DNA of 64,000 nucleotides from Ceratodon purpureus (GCA_014871385.1 CM026423.1:13290858-13354857), one strand, 5' to 3'. Counted from the first letter of the stretch, positions 12,840 through 22,456 are shown. Notes: generated from the letters alone by a model not told the origin. Numbers and translations: made by a program.

Positions 12840-13112
12840 TCACTCTTTGAAGTGTGTCTCAAATTCTGGAATCTTGGGCGACACGTAGCAACACAAGGCA
12901 TAGTGCTAGCTTGTGGAAGGCAGGTTGCAGAGAGGAAACCGAGCACGCAACAAATTTTGGTCGGAGGGCAGCGAATAGTTTCCGCAGTGCAAAACACACC
13001 CGCATCGAGTCTGGAGAACGAGAGCACTAGAAATGATACATCAAGTTTGGAGTACGAGAACATCGCAAATTACACAACTCTCCCGCATCCTTTAGACTGT
13101 CAATCAGACTAA
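12840..13112 (+). pseudogene. Decayed fragment related to the C-terminal part of the Yae1-like gene
   Basis: The DNA at about 12905-12985 (GCTTGTGGAAGGCAGGTTGC, AGAGAGGAAACCGAGCACGC) parallels 14130-14200 inside the intact Yae1-like gene (GTGTGGGAGGCAGGTCACAG, AGAGAGGAAGCAGAGCAGGC). In translation the shared text is GRQV.ERK......LVG.Q, and it lies in a frame other than the Yae1 one. No Yae1 motif is present. I read it as a remnant of an earlier duplicate lying just outside the left arm. Confidence 0.68.
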
Positions 13113-13584
13113 CAACTTCTTGGCATGTGCATGTATCTCATAGCATTGAGTGATCTGCTAACTGTGGGCATCAGTTGCAAATCTTGATTTCAGAGGTTCC
13201 GACGCTTCGGCAGCGAGTGTTGGTGATCCGTATCGCAGCATTTGCGCTCTCGCCATCGCCCTTTCTGTTTTCACGTAAGTTGCCAGCTCTCTCCCCTAAC
13301 TCGCAACAGCCGCCTCTTCTCGTTTCTCCGCCATTGCACCCACCTTACCATGTTCGTCCTCGGAACCCTGGTTCTCATCGCTCTCTTTCTTTCACCGCAG
13401 CCTTTCTTCTCCCCTTGCCTTCAGTCTTTCATGCTCGTAGTCTGGCTCTTGTTGTAACAGATCCTGGTCTGATCTGTTGCTGCGTCTCTCGGCCTGTTGG
13501 ATCTTGCTGATCGACTTCGCCGTGTACTCGAGTTGGAGCGTTATCTTTATTGTCGTGCTCGTCCTGCAGGTTTAGGGTTCTGCC

Positions 13585-14412
13585 ATGCTCGATGACGATG
13601 TGTGGGGGTTTGACAGCGAGGTGGAAGGTGGGCGACATGTGTCGTCGGAGCTAGACCATGAGTGGCAGGCTCGGCAGAATCAGTTTCATACTTTGGGATA
13701 CAGGGACGGGGTGGAGGCGGGCAAGAACTCGTCTGTGCAGGAGGGTTTCAATGCAGGGTACGCGGAGGCCACCGTTGCGGGTTTCAACTGGGGCGTTGCT
13801 CGTGGCCTCACCAGCGCGTTCGCAGCACTGCCGGCAGCAGTGAAGGAGAAGCTGGTTGGTGCTGGTGAAGCGAGAGGGCGCTTGGAGGCCCTGGAAGCCT
13901 CTATTCGCAGCTATTCTTCTACGGATTCGTTGCGGTCGTTCTACCGTGACTTGGGCCAAACCCCTGAGGTGGGTCGATCAGTTTCGGATGCAGCGCAGGG
14001 GTCACAGAGTTCCGAGGAGGTTAGAGCTCATGGTCTTGCTGCTCTGGCGGAAGGGCCCCCGGACAGTGGAGATGAACCGGGGGTTGTTTCGATGGCGGGG
14101 TTGGATCGGTTACCGGAGTCGCATAGTGGTGGCGTGTGGGAGGCAGGTCACAGAGAGGAAGCAGAGCAGGCAGCAGGTCTTGGTCGGAGTGCAGTGGATG
14201 CCGGTCGCGGCACTGTTGAAAGCAGCGGGAGTAGACAAGAGCAGCACGTGCAACAACCGGGCGAGTCCAGTGGCGAAGACGGCATGGTGACATTGTCCTC
14301 TGAGACACCGCCGGCAGCTGGCAAGAGCGAACTAGAAGAATTGGAGAAGAGAGTGCGAACCGAGCTTGAGGTGGCATCCATCAAGATTTGCGATGTCCTT
14401 GTAGGAGTGTAA
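13585..14412 (+). CDS. Yae1-domain protein, left copy
   Basis: Single-exon 275-residue frame with ATG at 13585, 24 bases after a possible acceptor (TCCTGCAG|GTTTAGGG), so a leader intron is possible. Residues about 24-80 form the Yae1 N-terminal domain: DHEWQARQNQFHTLGYRDG, then VEAGKNSSVQEGFNAGYAEA and GFNWGVARGL, with the regularly spaced Gly motif (GYRDG.EAG......GFNAGY). In yeast, Yae1 pairs with Lto1 as an adaptor that delivers the cytosolic Fe-S machinery to the ribosome-recycling ATPase Rli1/ABCE1. The C-terminal 190 residues are low-complexity Ser/Gly/Glu with a final coiled segment (SELEELEKRVRTELEVASIK). It differs from the right copy at residues 9 (F/S) and 18 (V/A) and is otherwise identical as read. 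Transcription runs toward the inverted-repeat centre. Confidence 0.88.
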   Translation: MLDDDVWGFDSEVEGGRHVSSELDHEWQARQNQFHTLGYRDGVEAGKNSSVQEGFNAGYAEATVAGFNWGVARGLTSAFAALPAAVKEKLVGAGEARGRLEALEASIRSYSSTDSLRSFYRDLGQTPEVGRSVSDAAQGSQSSEEVRAHGLAALAEGPPDSGDEPGVVSMAGLDRLPESHSGGVWEAGHREEAEQAAGLGRSAVDAGRGTVESSGSRQEQHVQQPGESSGEDGMVTLSSETPPAAGKSELEELEKRVRTELEVASIKICDVLVGV

Positions 14413-15843
14413 TTTTGAGTCGTGTTGCAGACAGAGATGCGACGGGTGAATGTTCTGTGGTGGAGGGTCTATCACGTTCTTGCTTGGTGCTCTAGCAGGA
14501 GATAGGTGATCCAGCTCAAGAGACTGGTTGCTGTAGTAGTCTTCTCCCTGAAGTCCACTTTGCCGAGTTTATGTGTGGTGTGATGAGGAGCTCGTTCAAA
14601 ATAAAACAGAAATGTTCTCATGCACGCCATGTGTTGAGTTCTGTTCATTTCTCTCAGTGAGGTGTTGTGATTAGTGTTGGAGAAATCCACTGCAGCCTGG
14701 TGGGTCGTCGTCTCCGCACGACCTGCTTCCCCATATTTGAACGGACACTGTCGTCTACCTATTTAGGTTTTCCAGGCTGTCCAGGATTTTAGGTGATATC
14801 AGCTCCTGGAAGATTTCGAGGAAGCACCACCACAAATGTTCTGGAAGGGCAGGGATTTGGAGCGAAGAAGATTTGAAGACCTGAATGCGGGGAAAGTGTT
14901 ATATGTCTTGAGATCAGGTGCAGGAGAACGTTGGAGCAAGGAGGTGATCGAGGAAGAGAACATGATAGTGAGTACTACTGTGTTTCTCACGGGAGACAGA
15001 AGATCGCCTGAACAGACTCGTTCAGATGCAGGTAATTCGGACAAGCTTTGAGCTGTTAGTGTGCGTTGCACGTTTCACGAGAGATCACCTTTGTGTGAAT
15101 AAGTTGAGCATTCTGCAGGTTTGTGTGAAGCACATTGGTGTCGAGCTCATCGCTAATATGTGCACACTGTAGAAGAGTGGTTAACTTATGCTGCTGAATT
15201 TGTATCATTCAGATGCATCAATGACGGTGTGTCTCTTGATTGACCTGTCTGTTTTGAACAGCATTGTTTGTTTTCCCTGGACTCTTGTCCATGAGGAGGT
15301 CGTACTACCTGGTGAGGTGAGGTGAGGGTCAGCTAATTGTGCAGTGGATGCTTGTTTGGGTCTAAGCAGCTGGAGGTTGTGGCAACTGGTATATCTAAGT
15401 TGAAGGCTTGTCACTGGGGACACTTACTCTTGCAAGTGAATGAGCGTCTTTATTCCCTTGGCAGTAAATCTTCAGTGGCGTGGTATGATCAATTGGCATG
15501 CAACAATGAGAGTCCAGGAGCGATAAATTACGGGACGGCTGTGGAAACCTGCATGCAATATGGTGAAGCGTGAATCGTGAATCGTGAATTAATCGATATT
15601 CGAGGAACGAGCTGGGTAAGGATTTTGAACCCATGATGAAATTCAAACGGTAATGCTGGAAGTTGGAGTGATGTGTAGCTCCAAAATGGTTGAGCGAAAC
15701 GGCGACGCTCAACTTGTCCATGGCTGATGATTTACAGGCAACCCCCCGCCCCTGGGGTGTGCTTTCAGTCTGGAAGTCTAGATGAGGCGTGGAATATTCG
15801 GAGACACGTCATCAACAGCTCACGTTGACTGGTCAACGCTGAC
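14413..15843. other. Arm interior between Yae1-like gene and tRNA trio
   Basis: Probable 3' UTR followed by non-coding DNA. Short frames here (for example 14836-15051 plus, 15395-15721 minus) are mirrored perfectly in the other arm at 17839-18165 and 18509-18724. They have no recognisable family, so I do not call them genes. Confidence 0.5.
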
Positions 15844-15916
15844 GGGGATGTAGCTCAGATGGTAGAGCGCTCGCTTAGCATGCGAGAGGTACGGGGATCG
15901 ATACCCCGCATCTCCA
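15844..15916 (+). tRNA. tRNA-Ala (AGC), left arm
   Basis: A 73-nt cloverleaf: acceptor GGGGATG paired with CATCTCC, D-arm TAGCTCAGATGGTAGAGC, anticodon loop TTAGCAT with AGC, T-arm GGGGATCGATACCCC, discriminator A. The A and B box sequences are intact, so it should be transcribed by RNA polymerase III. Confidence 0.95.
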
Positions 15917-15949
15917 TACCCGGCTGGTCCAGGACAGGACAGGGTATCA

Positions 15950-16023
15950 GCTTCTATAGCTCAGTTGGCTAGAGCACCCGTTTAGTAAGCGGGAGGTCCT
16001 GAGTTCAACTCTCAGTGGAAGCA
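15950..16023 (+). tRNA. tRNA-Thr (AGT), left arm
   Basis: A 74-nt cloverleaf: acceptor GCTTCTA with TGGAAGC (a G-T wobble at one pair), anticodon stem CCCGT/GCGGG around TTAGTAA with AGT, T-arm CTGAGTTCAACTCTCAG, discriminator A. It lies 33 bases after tRNA-Ala. Confidence 0.93.
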
Positions 16024-16024
16024 T

Positions 16025-16108
16025 CCGACCATAGCTCAGTTGGTAGAGCGGAGGACTGTAGAGTTTGCAGAGATCCTTAGGTCACTGGTTCGAATCCGGT
16101 TGGTCGGA
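16025..16108 (+). tRNA. tRNA-Tyr (GTA) with intron, left arm
   Basis: 84 nt: acceptor CCGACCA with TGGTCGG, anticodon GTA in GACTGTA, an intron of about 11-12 nt just 3' of the anticodon (AGTTTGCAGAG region), T-arm CTGGTTCGAATCCGG, discriminator A. A short intron is normal for plant tRNA-Tyr. It starts only one base after tRNA-Thr ends. Confidence 0.93.
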
Positions 16109-16210
16109 TCCCTTTTGCAGATTTGGTTCGTCACAATGCAAGGAGGGGATCTTTGGCCAGCACTCGCAGTCTTTCTGTTTTCTGATGTTTCACAGTGTTG
16201 ATCAGAACTT

Positions 16211-17349
16211 TCCATTTCCAGCAACACCCATTTCTAGACATGGTTCTACAATCAATAACTATAAATTTCACATTACTTGGTTTTTATCGAAATAAAAATT
16301 TGAAACGCCATATTTGGTATATTGGCCAATCTTAATTATATTGGCGAATCTTAATTATATTGGCCAATCTTAATTATATTGGCCAATCTTAATTATATTG
16401 GCCAATCTTAATTATATTGGCCAATCTTAATTATATTGGCCAATCTTAATTATATTGGCCAATCTTAATTATATTGGCCAATCTTAATTATATTGGCCAA
16501 TCTTAATTATATTGGCCAATCTTAATTATATTGGCCAATCTTAATTATATTGGCCGCTCCAATGGTAAGATTATAGTTCATTTTTCATTTTAATTGATTA
16601 GTTTGGCAGCCATTAAAAACAAGATTGGTCAATATAATGAATATCACATTTATCGCATTTGAAGGTTTGATACAAAGCTCCAACCAATCCTTTATGAAAT
16701 GCATTTAACCACTATACGCACAACACAAGTTACAAAAAGCTAATTCATTGTAGGGTCATGCTGTTGGTCAAATTTGACCATCAAGAACAACGCATAATTA
16801 GAAGCACACAAAGAAGATAAGCACAAATAGACTTATCAGACTTATCAGATAAGAATTAAGGATGAGTTTTGTTGATAGAGTTATCTGATAAGCACAAATA
16901 AGCATCCTCCATAGTCATCTGAAAAGAAGAGGTTTAAAAAAGTATCAGTTCTAAATTAGTACTACAAAAAGTCTAAAGAGATTGACTTCAAGACCAGGTG
17001 GTAAGAAGATCCTAAAGGAGAAAACTACATATACAACAGTCTGAAATGCGAGCAGAGAATAATGCCGAAAGCCATCAGAGGAGTATTCGAAGCCGATGCA
17101 AATCCATTGAGTCACTGGAAATGAGTTGCAGATTACGATCAATGTCCTCAGGCCCCCAAGTATGGCATTGTACGCCAACAGTACCGATTAAACTCTGAAT
17201 CTGTAGTTTCTTGAAACTCCTCTTCAACGTACTCTGCCTCTTCAAAAACCAAGTTCTGATCAACACTGAAACATCAGAAAACAGAAAGACTGCGAGTGCT
17301 GGCCAAAGATCCCCTCCTTGCATTGTGACGAACCAAATCTGCAAAAACC
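16211..17349. other. Unique spacer at the inverted-repeat centre
   Basis: 1.1 kb of AT-rich DNA that is not mirrored. It contains the 19-bp array, a run of GATAAG/CTTATC motifs at about 16815-16895, and the first unit of the 99-bp tandem duplication at its right edge. No gene is visible. Confidence 0.75.
16322..16555. repeat. 19-bp tandem repeat, 12 full copies
   Basis: The unit TTGGCCAATCTTAATTATA repeats head to tail without length change from 16322 and ends in a partial TTGGCC at 16550-16555. Only the second copy shows a substitution (TTGGCGAATC). Each junction makes ATTGGCCAAT, a perfect palindrome containing a CCAAT box on both strands. Confidence 0.97.
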
Positions 17350-17443
17350 AAGTTCTGATCAACACTGTGAAACATCAGAAAACAGAAAGACTGCGAGTGC
17401 TGGCCAAAGATCCCCTCCTTGCATTGTGACGAACCAAATCTGC
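17244..17443. repeat. 99/101-bp tandem duplication at the right inner edge
   Basis: AAAAACCAAGTTCTGATCAA begins at 17244 and again at 17343. The two units differ mainly by a 2-base GT deletion (ACACTGAAAC versus ACACTGTGAAAC). The second unit is part of the mirrored arm; the first lies in the spacer and has no counterpart in the left arm. Confidence 0.92.
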
Positions 17444-17451
17444 AAAAGGGA

Positions 17452-17535
17452 TCCGACCAACCGGATTCGAACCAGTGACCTAAGGATCTCTGCAAACTCT
17501 ACAGTCCTCCGCTCTACCAACTGAGCTATGGTCGG
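17452..17535 (-). tRNA. tRNA-Tyr (GTA) with intron, right arm
   Basis: Exact mirror of the left-arm tRNA-Tyr, including the intron, box B and discriminator base. Confidence 0.93.
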
Positions 17536-17536
17536 A

Positions 17537-17610
17537 TGCTTCCACTGAGAGTTGAACTCAGGACCTCCCGCTTACTAAACGGGTGCTCTAGCCAACTGAG
17601 CTATAGAAGC
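17537..17610 (-). tRNA. tRNA-Thr (AGT), right arm
   Basis: Exact mirror of the left-arm tRNA-Thr, with the same single-base gap to tRNA-Tyr. Confidence 0.93.
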
Positions 17611-17643
17611 TGATACCCTGTCCTGTCCTGGACCAGCCGGGTA

Positions 17644-17716
17644 TGGAGATGCGGGGTATCGATCCCCGTACCTCTCGCATGCTAAGCGAGCGCTCTACCA
17701 TCTGAGCTACATCCCC
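17644..17716 (-). tRNA. tRNA-Ala (AGC), right arm
   Basis: Exact mirror of the left-arm tRNA-Ala with AGC anticodon. Confidence 0.95.
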
Positions 17717-19147
17717 GTCAGCGTTGACCAGTCAACGTGAGCTGTTGATGACGTGTCTCCGAATATTCCACGCCTCATCTAGACTTCCAGACTGAAAGCA
17801 CACCCCAGGGGCGGGGGGTTGCCTGTAAATCATCAGCCATGGACAAGTTGAGCGTCGCCGTTTCGCTCAACCATTTTGGAGCTACACATCACTCCAACTT
17901 CCAGCATTACCGTTTGAATTTCATCATGGGTTCAAAATCCTTACCCAGCTCGTTCCTCGAATATCGATTAATTCACGATTCACGATTCACGCTTCACCAT
18001 ATTGCATGCAGGTTTCCACAGCCGTCCCGTAATTTATCGCTCCTGGACTCTCATTGTTGCATGCCAATTGATCATACCACGCCACTGAAGATTTACTGCC
18101 AAGGGAATAAAGACGCTCATTCACTTGCAAGAGTAAGTGTCCCCAGTGACAAGCCTTCAACTTAGATATACCAGTTGCCACAACCTCCAGCTGCTTAGAC
18201 CCAAACAAGCATCCACTGCACAATTAGCTGACCCTCACCTCACCTCACCAGGTAGTACGACCTCCTCATGGACAAGAGTCCAGGGAAAACAAACAATGCT
18301 GTTCAAAACAGACAGGTCAATCAAGAGACACACCGTCATTGATGCATCTGAATGATACAAATTCAGCAGCATAAGTTAACCACTCTTCTACAGTGTGCAC
18401 ATATTAGCGATGAGCTCGACACCAATGTGCTTCACACAAACCTGCAGAATGCTCAACTTATTCACACAAAGGTGATCTCTCGTGAAACGTGCAACGCACA
18501 CTAACAGCTCAAAGCTTGTCCGAATTACCTGCATCTGAACGAGTCTGTTCAGGCGATCTTCTGTCTCCCGTGAGAAACACAGTAGTACTCACTATCATGT
18601 TCTCTTCCTCGATCACCTCCTTGCTCCAACGTTCTCCTGCACCTGATCTCAAGACATATAACACTTTCCCCGCATTCAGGTCTTCAAATCTTCTTCGCTC
18701 CAAATCCCTGCCCTTCCAGAACATTTGTGGTGGTGCTTCCTCGAAATCTTCCAGGAGCTGATATCACCTAAAATCCTGGACAGCCTGGAAAACCTAAATA
18801 GGTAGACGACAGTGTCCGTTCAAATATGGGGAAGCAGGTCGTGCGGAGACGACGACCCACCAGGCTGCAGTGGATTTCTCCAACACTAATCACAACACCT
18901 CACTGAGAGAAATGAACAGAACTCAACACATGGCGTGCATGAGAACATTTCTGTTTTATTTTGAACGAGCTCCTCATCACACCACACATAAACTCGGCAA
19001 AGTGGACTTCAGGGAGAAGACTACTACAGCAACCAGTCTCTTGAGCTGGATCACCTATCTCCTGCTAGAGCACCAAGCAAGAACGTGATAGACCCTCCAC
19101 CACAGAACATTCACCCGTCGCATCTCTGTCTGCAACACGACTCAAAA
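17717..19147. other. Right-arm interior, mirrored non-coding DNA
   Basis: Mirror of 14413-15843. Only short unassigned frames are present; I see no gene. Confidence 0.5.
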
Positions 19148-19975
19148 TTACACTCCTACAAGGACATCGCAAATCTTGATGGATGCCACCTCAAGCTCGG
19201 TTCGCACTCTCTTCTCCAATTCTTCTAGTTCGCTCTTGCCAGCTGCCGGCGGTGTCTCAGAGGACAATGTCACCATGCCGTCTTCGCCACTGGACTCGCC
19301 CGGTTGTTGCACGTGCTGCTCTTGTCTACTCCCGCTGCTTTCAACAGTGCCGCGACCGGCATCCACTGCACTCCGACCAAGACCTGCTGCCTGCTCTGCT
19401 TCCTCTCTGTGACCTGCCTCCCACACGCCACCACTATGCGACTCCGGTAACCGATCCAACCCCGCCATCGAAACAACCCCCGGTTCATCTCCACTGTCCG
19501 GGGGCCCTTCCGCCAGAGCAGCAAGACCATGAGCTCTAACCTCCTCGGAACTCTGTGACCCCTGCGCTGCATCCGAAACTGATCGACCCACCTCAGGGGT
19601 TTGGCCCAAGTCACGGTAGAACGACCGCAACGAATCCGTAGAAGAATAGCTGCGAATAGAGGCTTCCAGGGCCTCCAAGCGCCCTCTCGCTTCACCAGCA
19701 CCAACCAGCTTCTCCTTCACTGCTGCCGGCAGTGCTGCGAACGCGCTGGTGAGGCCACGAGCAACGCCCCAGTTGAAACCCGCAACGGTGGCCTCCGCGT
19801 ACCCTGCATTGAAACCCTCCTGCACAGACGAGTTCTTGCCCGCCTCCACCCCGTCCCTGTATCCCAAAGTATGAAACTGATTCTGCCGAGCCTGCCACTC
19901 ATGGTCTAGCTCGGACGACGCATGTCGCCCACCTTCCACCTCGCTGTCAGACCCCCACACATCGTCATCGAGCAT
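19148..19975 (-). CDS. Yae1-domain protein, right copy
   Basis: 275 residues, ATG at 19975. The Yae1 domain and all Gly motif positions equal the left copy; only residues 9 (Ser here) and 18 (Ala here) differ. Both copies keep full-length frames, so neither shows decay. The two genes are convergent, pointing at each other across the tRNA trios and the spacer. The upstream region (19976-20363) is the divergent outer part of the arm, so the two copies may have different promoters. Confidence 0.88.
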   Translation of the reverse strand: MLDDDVWGSDSEVEGGRHASSELDHEWQARQNQFHTLGYRDGVEAGKNSSVQEGFNAGYAEATVAGFNWGVARGLTSAFAALPAAVKEKLVGAGEARGRLEALEASIRSYSSTDSLRSFYRDLGQTPEVGRSVSDAAQGSQSSEEVRAHGLAALAEGPPDSGDEPGVVSMAGLDRLPESHSGGVWEAGHREEAEQAAGLGRSAVDAGRGTVESSGSRQEQHVQQPGESSGEDGMVTLSSETPPAAGKSELEELEKRVRTELEVASIKICDVLVGV

Positions 19976-20363
19976 GGTAGAACCCTAAACCTGCACGACG
20001 AGCACGACAATAAAGATAACGCTCCAACTCGAGTACACGGCGAAGTCGATCACCAAGATCCAACAGGAGAGACGCAGCAACAGATCAGACCAGGTATAAG
20101 AGCCAGACTAAGTTACGAGCATGAAAGACTCTCGAGGCAAGGAAGACTGGCAGCAAAGGAAGGCTGCGGTGAAAGAAAGACAGCGATGAGAGCCAGGGCT
20201 CCGAGGACGAACATGGTAAGGTGGGTGAAATGGCGGAGAAACGAGAAGTGGCGGCCGTTGCGAACTAGGGGAGAGGAGTAGCAACCTGCGTGGAAACAGA
20301 AAGGGCGATGGCGAGAGCGCAAACGCTGCGATACGGATCACCAACACTCGCTGCCGAAGCGTC

Positions 20364-21274
20364 GAAACTCTTGAAACTGTGCCGGTCCAAACCACCTATC
20401 AGCTTCTAGCCAAGCTGACGATGACGGGCTTCACTGCTCAACTTTGTCATGGGGACGTCGTAGCCTGGTTCGTCCACTGGGGGTCATCGTCGCCCTGGTG
20501 GTGTATGGAATCGTGTAGATTACGTTTTCTCGGACTGCACTCGAATGGTTCATCTCCAGATTTAGGGGAGCGGTTAGATTTTATAGAATTCAAGATCTAT
20601 GAAAACAAGAGTTGCAAGTGATATCCATAGGGACCAATCAGGGACTCAGTATGACGAGTTTGATGCATTCGCCGAGTACTTAATATTGTGTTTGACATTC
20701 TAATAGATGTGGGGGATCTGTGTGATGTCTGATGTTCTCATACCTCCAAATTTGGTGCATCATGTCTCATGTTCTCTCATGTTCAGTTCTGCAGACTTGA
20801 TGCGTATGTGTAATGACATGTTATTTGCAATAATCCCGTCTTTCAATAGCCACTTCGGGTAACAGAACTAAAGTCATATGTATGGGGACACTTTGGAGAA
20901 ATAACATGCACCCGAATACATGACATGTTAACACGTTAATGATGTATCATTTGCTAAGCTTAGTTATTTGCAATGACGAAAGCAGTATGCACCGTGCGGA
21001 AGTAAAATATTTCTGTCAACAAATTTCTCCAGGCTGGGCAACTAGGGCATATTTTCAGTCACCTGCAGGAGGTTTACTAGTGAAGAGTTCATCAGCACAG
21101 TTTGAAAGCTCAAATAGGAGCCGCACATAAAATCGAAGTTACAGCTTCTGAATTGTTACAGCCTTGCCACTGAGAGATTTATACGCTGTGATTCATGAAA
21201 GCAATCAGAAGCATACCGTCTTTGAAGAACAATTAATCTAAATGACAATTCGAGCTGCAGAATACCTAACAAAT
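20364..21274. other. Gene-free spacer
   Basis: Flank of the inverted repeat and 3' flank of the F-box gene. Only short frames; nothing recognised. Confidence 0.5.
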
Positions 21275-22456
21275 TTACACGAGTATGTCCAGCCTGGGTT
21301 CGAAAGGAAAAGCTGAATTGGGTCCACATTTAGGAAGATGGCCATAGTCTGGAAAGTTGCTAATCCTCGTCCAAGAATTTTCTGACCTGTTGTACAACAA
21401 GACACGAGGGCACCTGGTGGACGTCACGCAGATCAAGCTCGAGTCGATGTGGCCCATTGCCCTCACAGCGCCGGGATACTCCCCAAACAGAGGCGGGACT
21501 CTGGACACAAGTGACCAACCTGGAAGCTTGCTCTGGTCATATTCCAAGATCATTAAGCTCAGCACCCGTGCATTTCCACACCGTTCTTCTCTGCCAACCA
21601 GGCAGCAAAGCCGACCCTGTGAAACAAAGAGCTGAGTCGGCCTGGGTTTCGTGTATGTGGGGAAGATTTGCTGCAATGTCGCGCTCCACTCCAATTTCTC
21701 AACAGTGTAAGAGCCCAAATAGCCGTCCTTTGTGAGACTAAAGTACACCGAGCCTTCAAAAAAGGTGGAGTTGTATGTGACCCAAGGCTCACAGTAGCCT
21801 TCTGGGATCAAGTTTTTCACTGACCAGGATTTTGTTCTTGAATCGTAAACCTCCAGACTGTCATATCCCAGGAGCATGCTGTTGATGCCGATCGCTACTA
21901 TGACTTTGTAAGCACCAGTTTCTTGTTCCACGATCATCTGCGCAGTCCGTTTCTTGAGTCTCTGCTTTGTAGAGTAGGGGAGTTTTCTGTAAGTCCTCGT
22001 AATGGGATTGCACACGTATAGACACTTCCAATCCTGTGTGGAGGTGTGTTGGTTCTGGATGGAGGTGTGCGCGTAACAGAGAAGTCCTCCTGCAGCTGCC
22101 ACGCAAACAACGTTGACGGGGAGGAAGTTGCAGTTGAGCTCATGCCACTCGTTTAAGTGGGGATTGAACGCCGCATATCGCTGTGATTCACCTTCAGGGA
22201 ACATGAGGAACCACTGGCTTTTCGGAGCTCTACGAGAGTAGAGCTGAATGAAGGAGGTACTCGAGGTAATACGTTGCCAGCGCTTGCAAACGGATCTCAT
22301 GACGAGAAGGTCGTGCAGAGGAATGTGTGTGAACACAATCTCCAGTAAGTCGTCCGTGAGGAGACTCCAGCGCCCATCGGAACTGTCTGAGCACAACCTC
22401 CTTGTCGACGGCTCGTGGTCCCTCCTTGTGACCCTTCGCCGTAGCCCAGTTTTCAT
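21275..22456 (-). CDS. F-box protein (393 aa)
   Basis: The frame is open to 22546, but that version needs a TTG start. The first in-frame ATG is at 22456 (MKTGLRRRVTRRDHEP), and a possible acceptor TTTGCAG lies near 22530, so a 5' UTR exon is likely. Residues about 30-70 are the F-box (WSLLTDDLLEIVFTHIPLHD, LLVMRSVCKRWQRI), which binds Skp1/ASK in an SCF ubiquitin ligase. The remainder resembles the kelch/beta-propeller-like C-terminus of plant F-box proteins, with repeated W..F.P, YNP-like and EVYDSRTKSW segments. It ends EPRLDILV at 21275. The substrate is unknown. No close similarity to the other F-box gene at 52034 is evident beyond the shared domain order. Confidence 0.88.
   Translation of the reverse strand: MKTGLRRRVTRRDHEPSTRRLCSDSSDGRWSLLTDDLLEIVFTHIPLHDLLVMRSVCKRWQRITSSTSFIQLYSRRAPKSQWFLMFPEGESQRYAAFNPHLNEWHELNCNFLPVNVVCVAAAGGLLCYAHTSIQNQHTSTQDWKCLYVCNPITRTYRKLPYSTKQRLKKRTAQMIVEQETGAYKVIVAIGINSMLLGYDSLEVYDSRTKSWSVKNLIPEGYCEPWVTYNSTFFEGSVYFSLTKDGYLGSYTVEKLEWSATLQQIFPTYTKPRPTQLFVSQGRLCCLVGREERCGNARVLSLMILEYDQSKLPGWSLVSRVPPLFGEYPGAVRAMGHIDSSLICVTSTRCPRVLLYNRSENSWTRISNFPDYGHLPKCGPNSAFPFEPRLDILV

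Larger units (their letters stand above)
13200..16210 (+). repeat. Left arm of large inverted repeat
   Basis: From about 13560 to 16210 each position p matches the complement of position 33560 minus p. Open frames, tRNAs and intervening DNA are mirrored with almost no differences. The inner end is abrupt after GATCAGAACTT at 16210. The outer 300 bp or so (13200-13560) still aligns but with many substitutions and indels. The arm carries one Yae1-domain gene and tRNA-Ala, tRNA-Thr and tRNA-Tyr. Confidence 0.96.
17350..20363 (-). repeat. Right arm of large inverted repeat
   Basis: Reverse complement of the left arm (coordinates sum to 33560 from 17350 to about 20000). Beyond about 20000 the pairing drifts by a few bases because of indels, and ends near 20363 (CTGCCGAAGCGTC, matching GACGCTTCGGCAG at 13201). 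Confidence 0.96.

Noticed and set aside
12837..13112. 91-residue frame as a separate gene
   Set aside because: It is a decayed piece related to the Yae1-like gene in another frame, without the Yae1 motif.
16036..16227. Short frames over the tRNA genes reading MQRSLGHWFESGW-type peptides (also at 17274-17524)
   Set aside because: They are translations of tRNA-Tyr and its flank repeated by the inverted repeat and the tandem duplication, not proteins.
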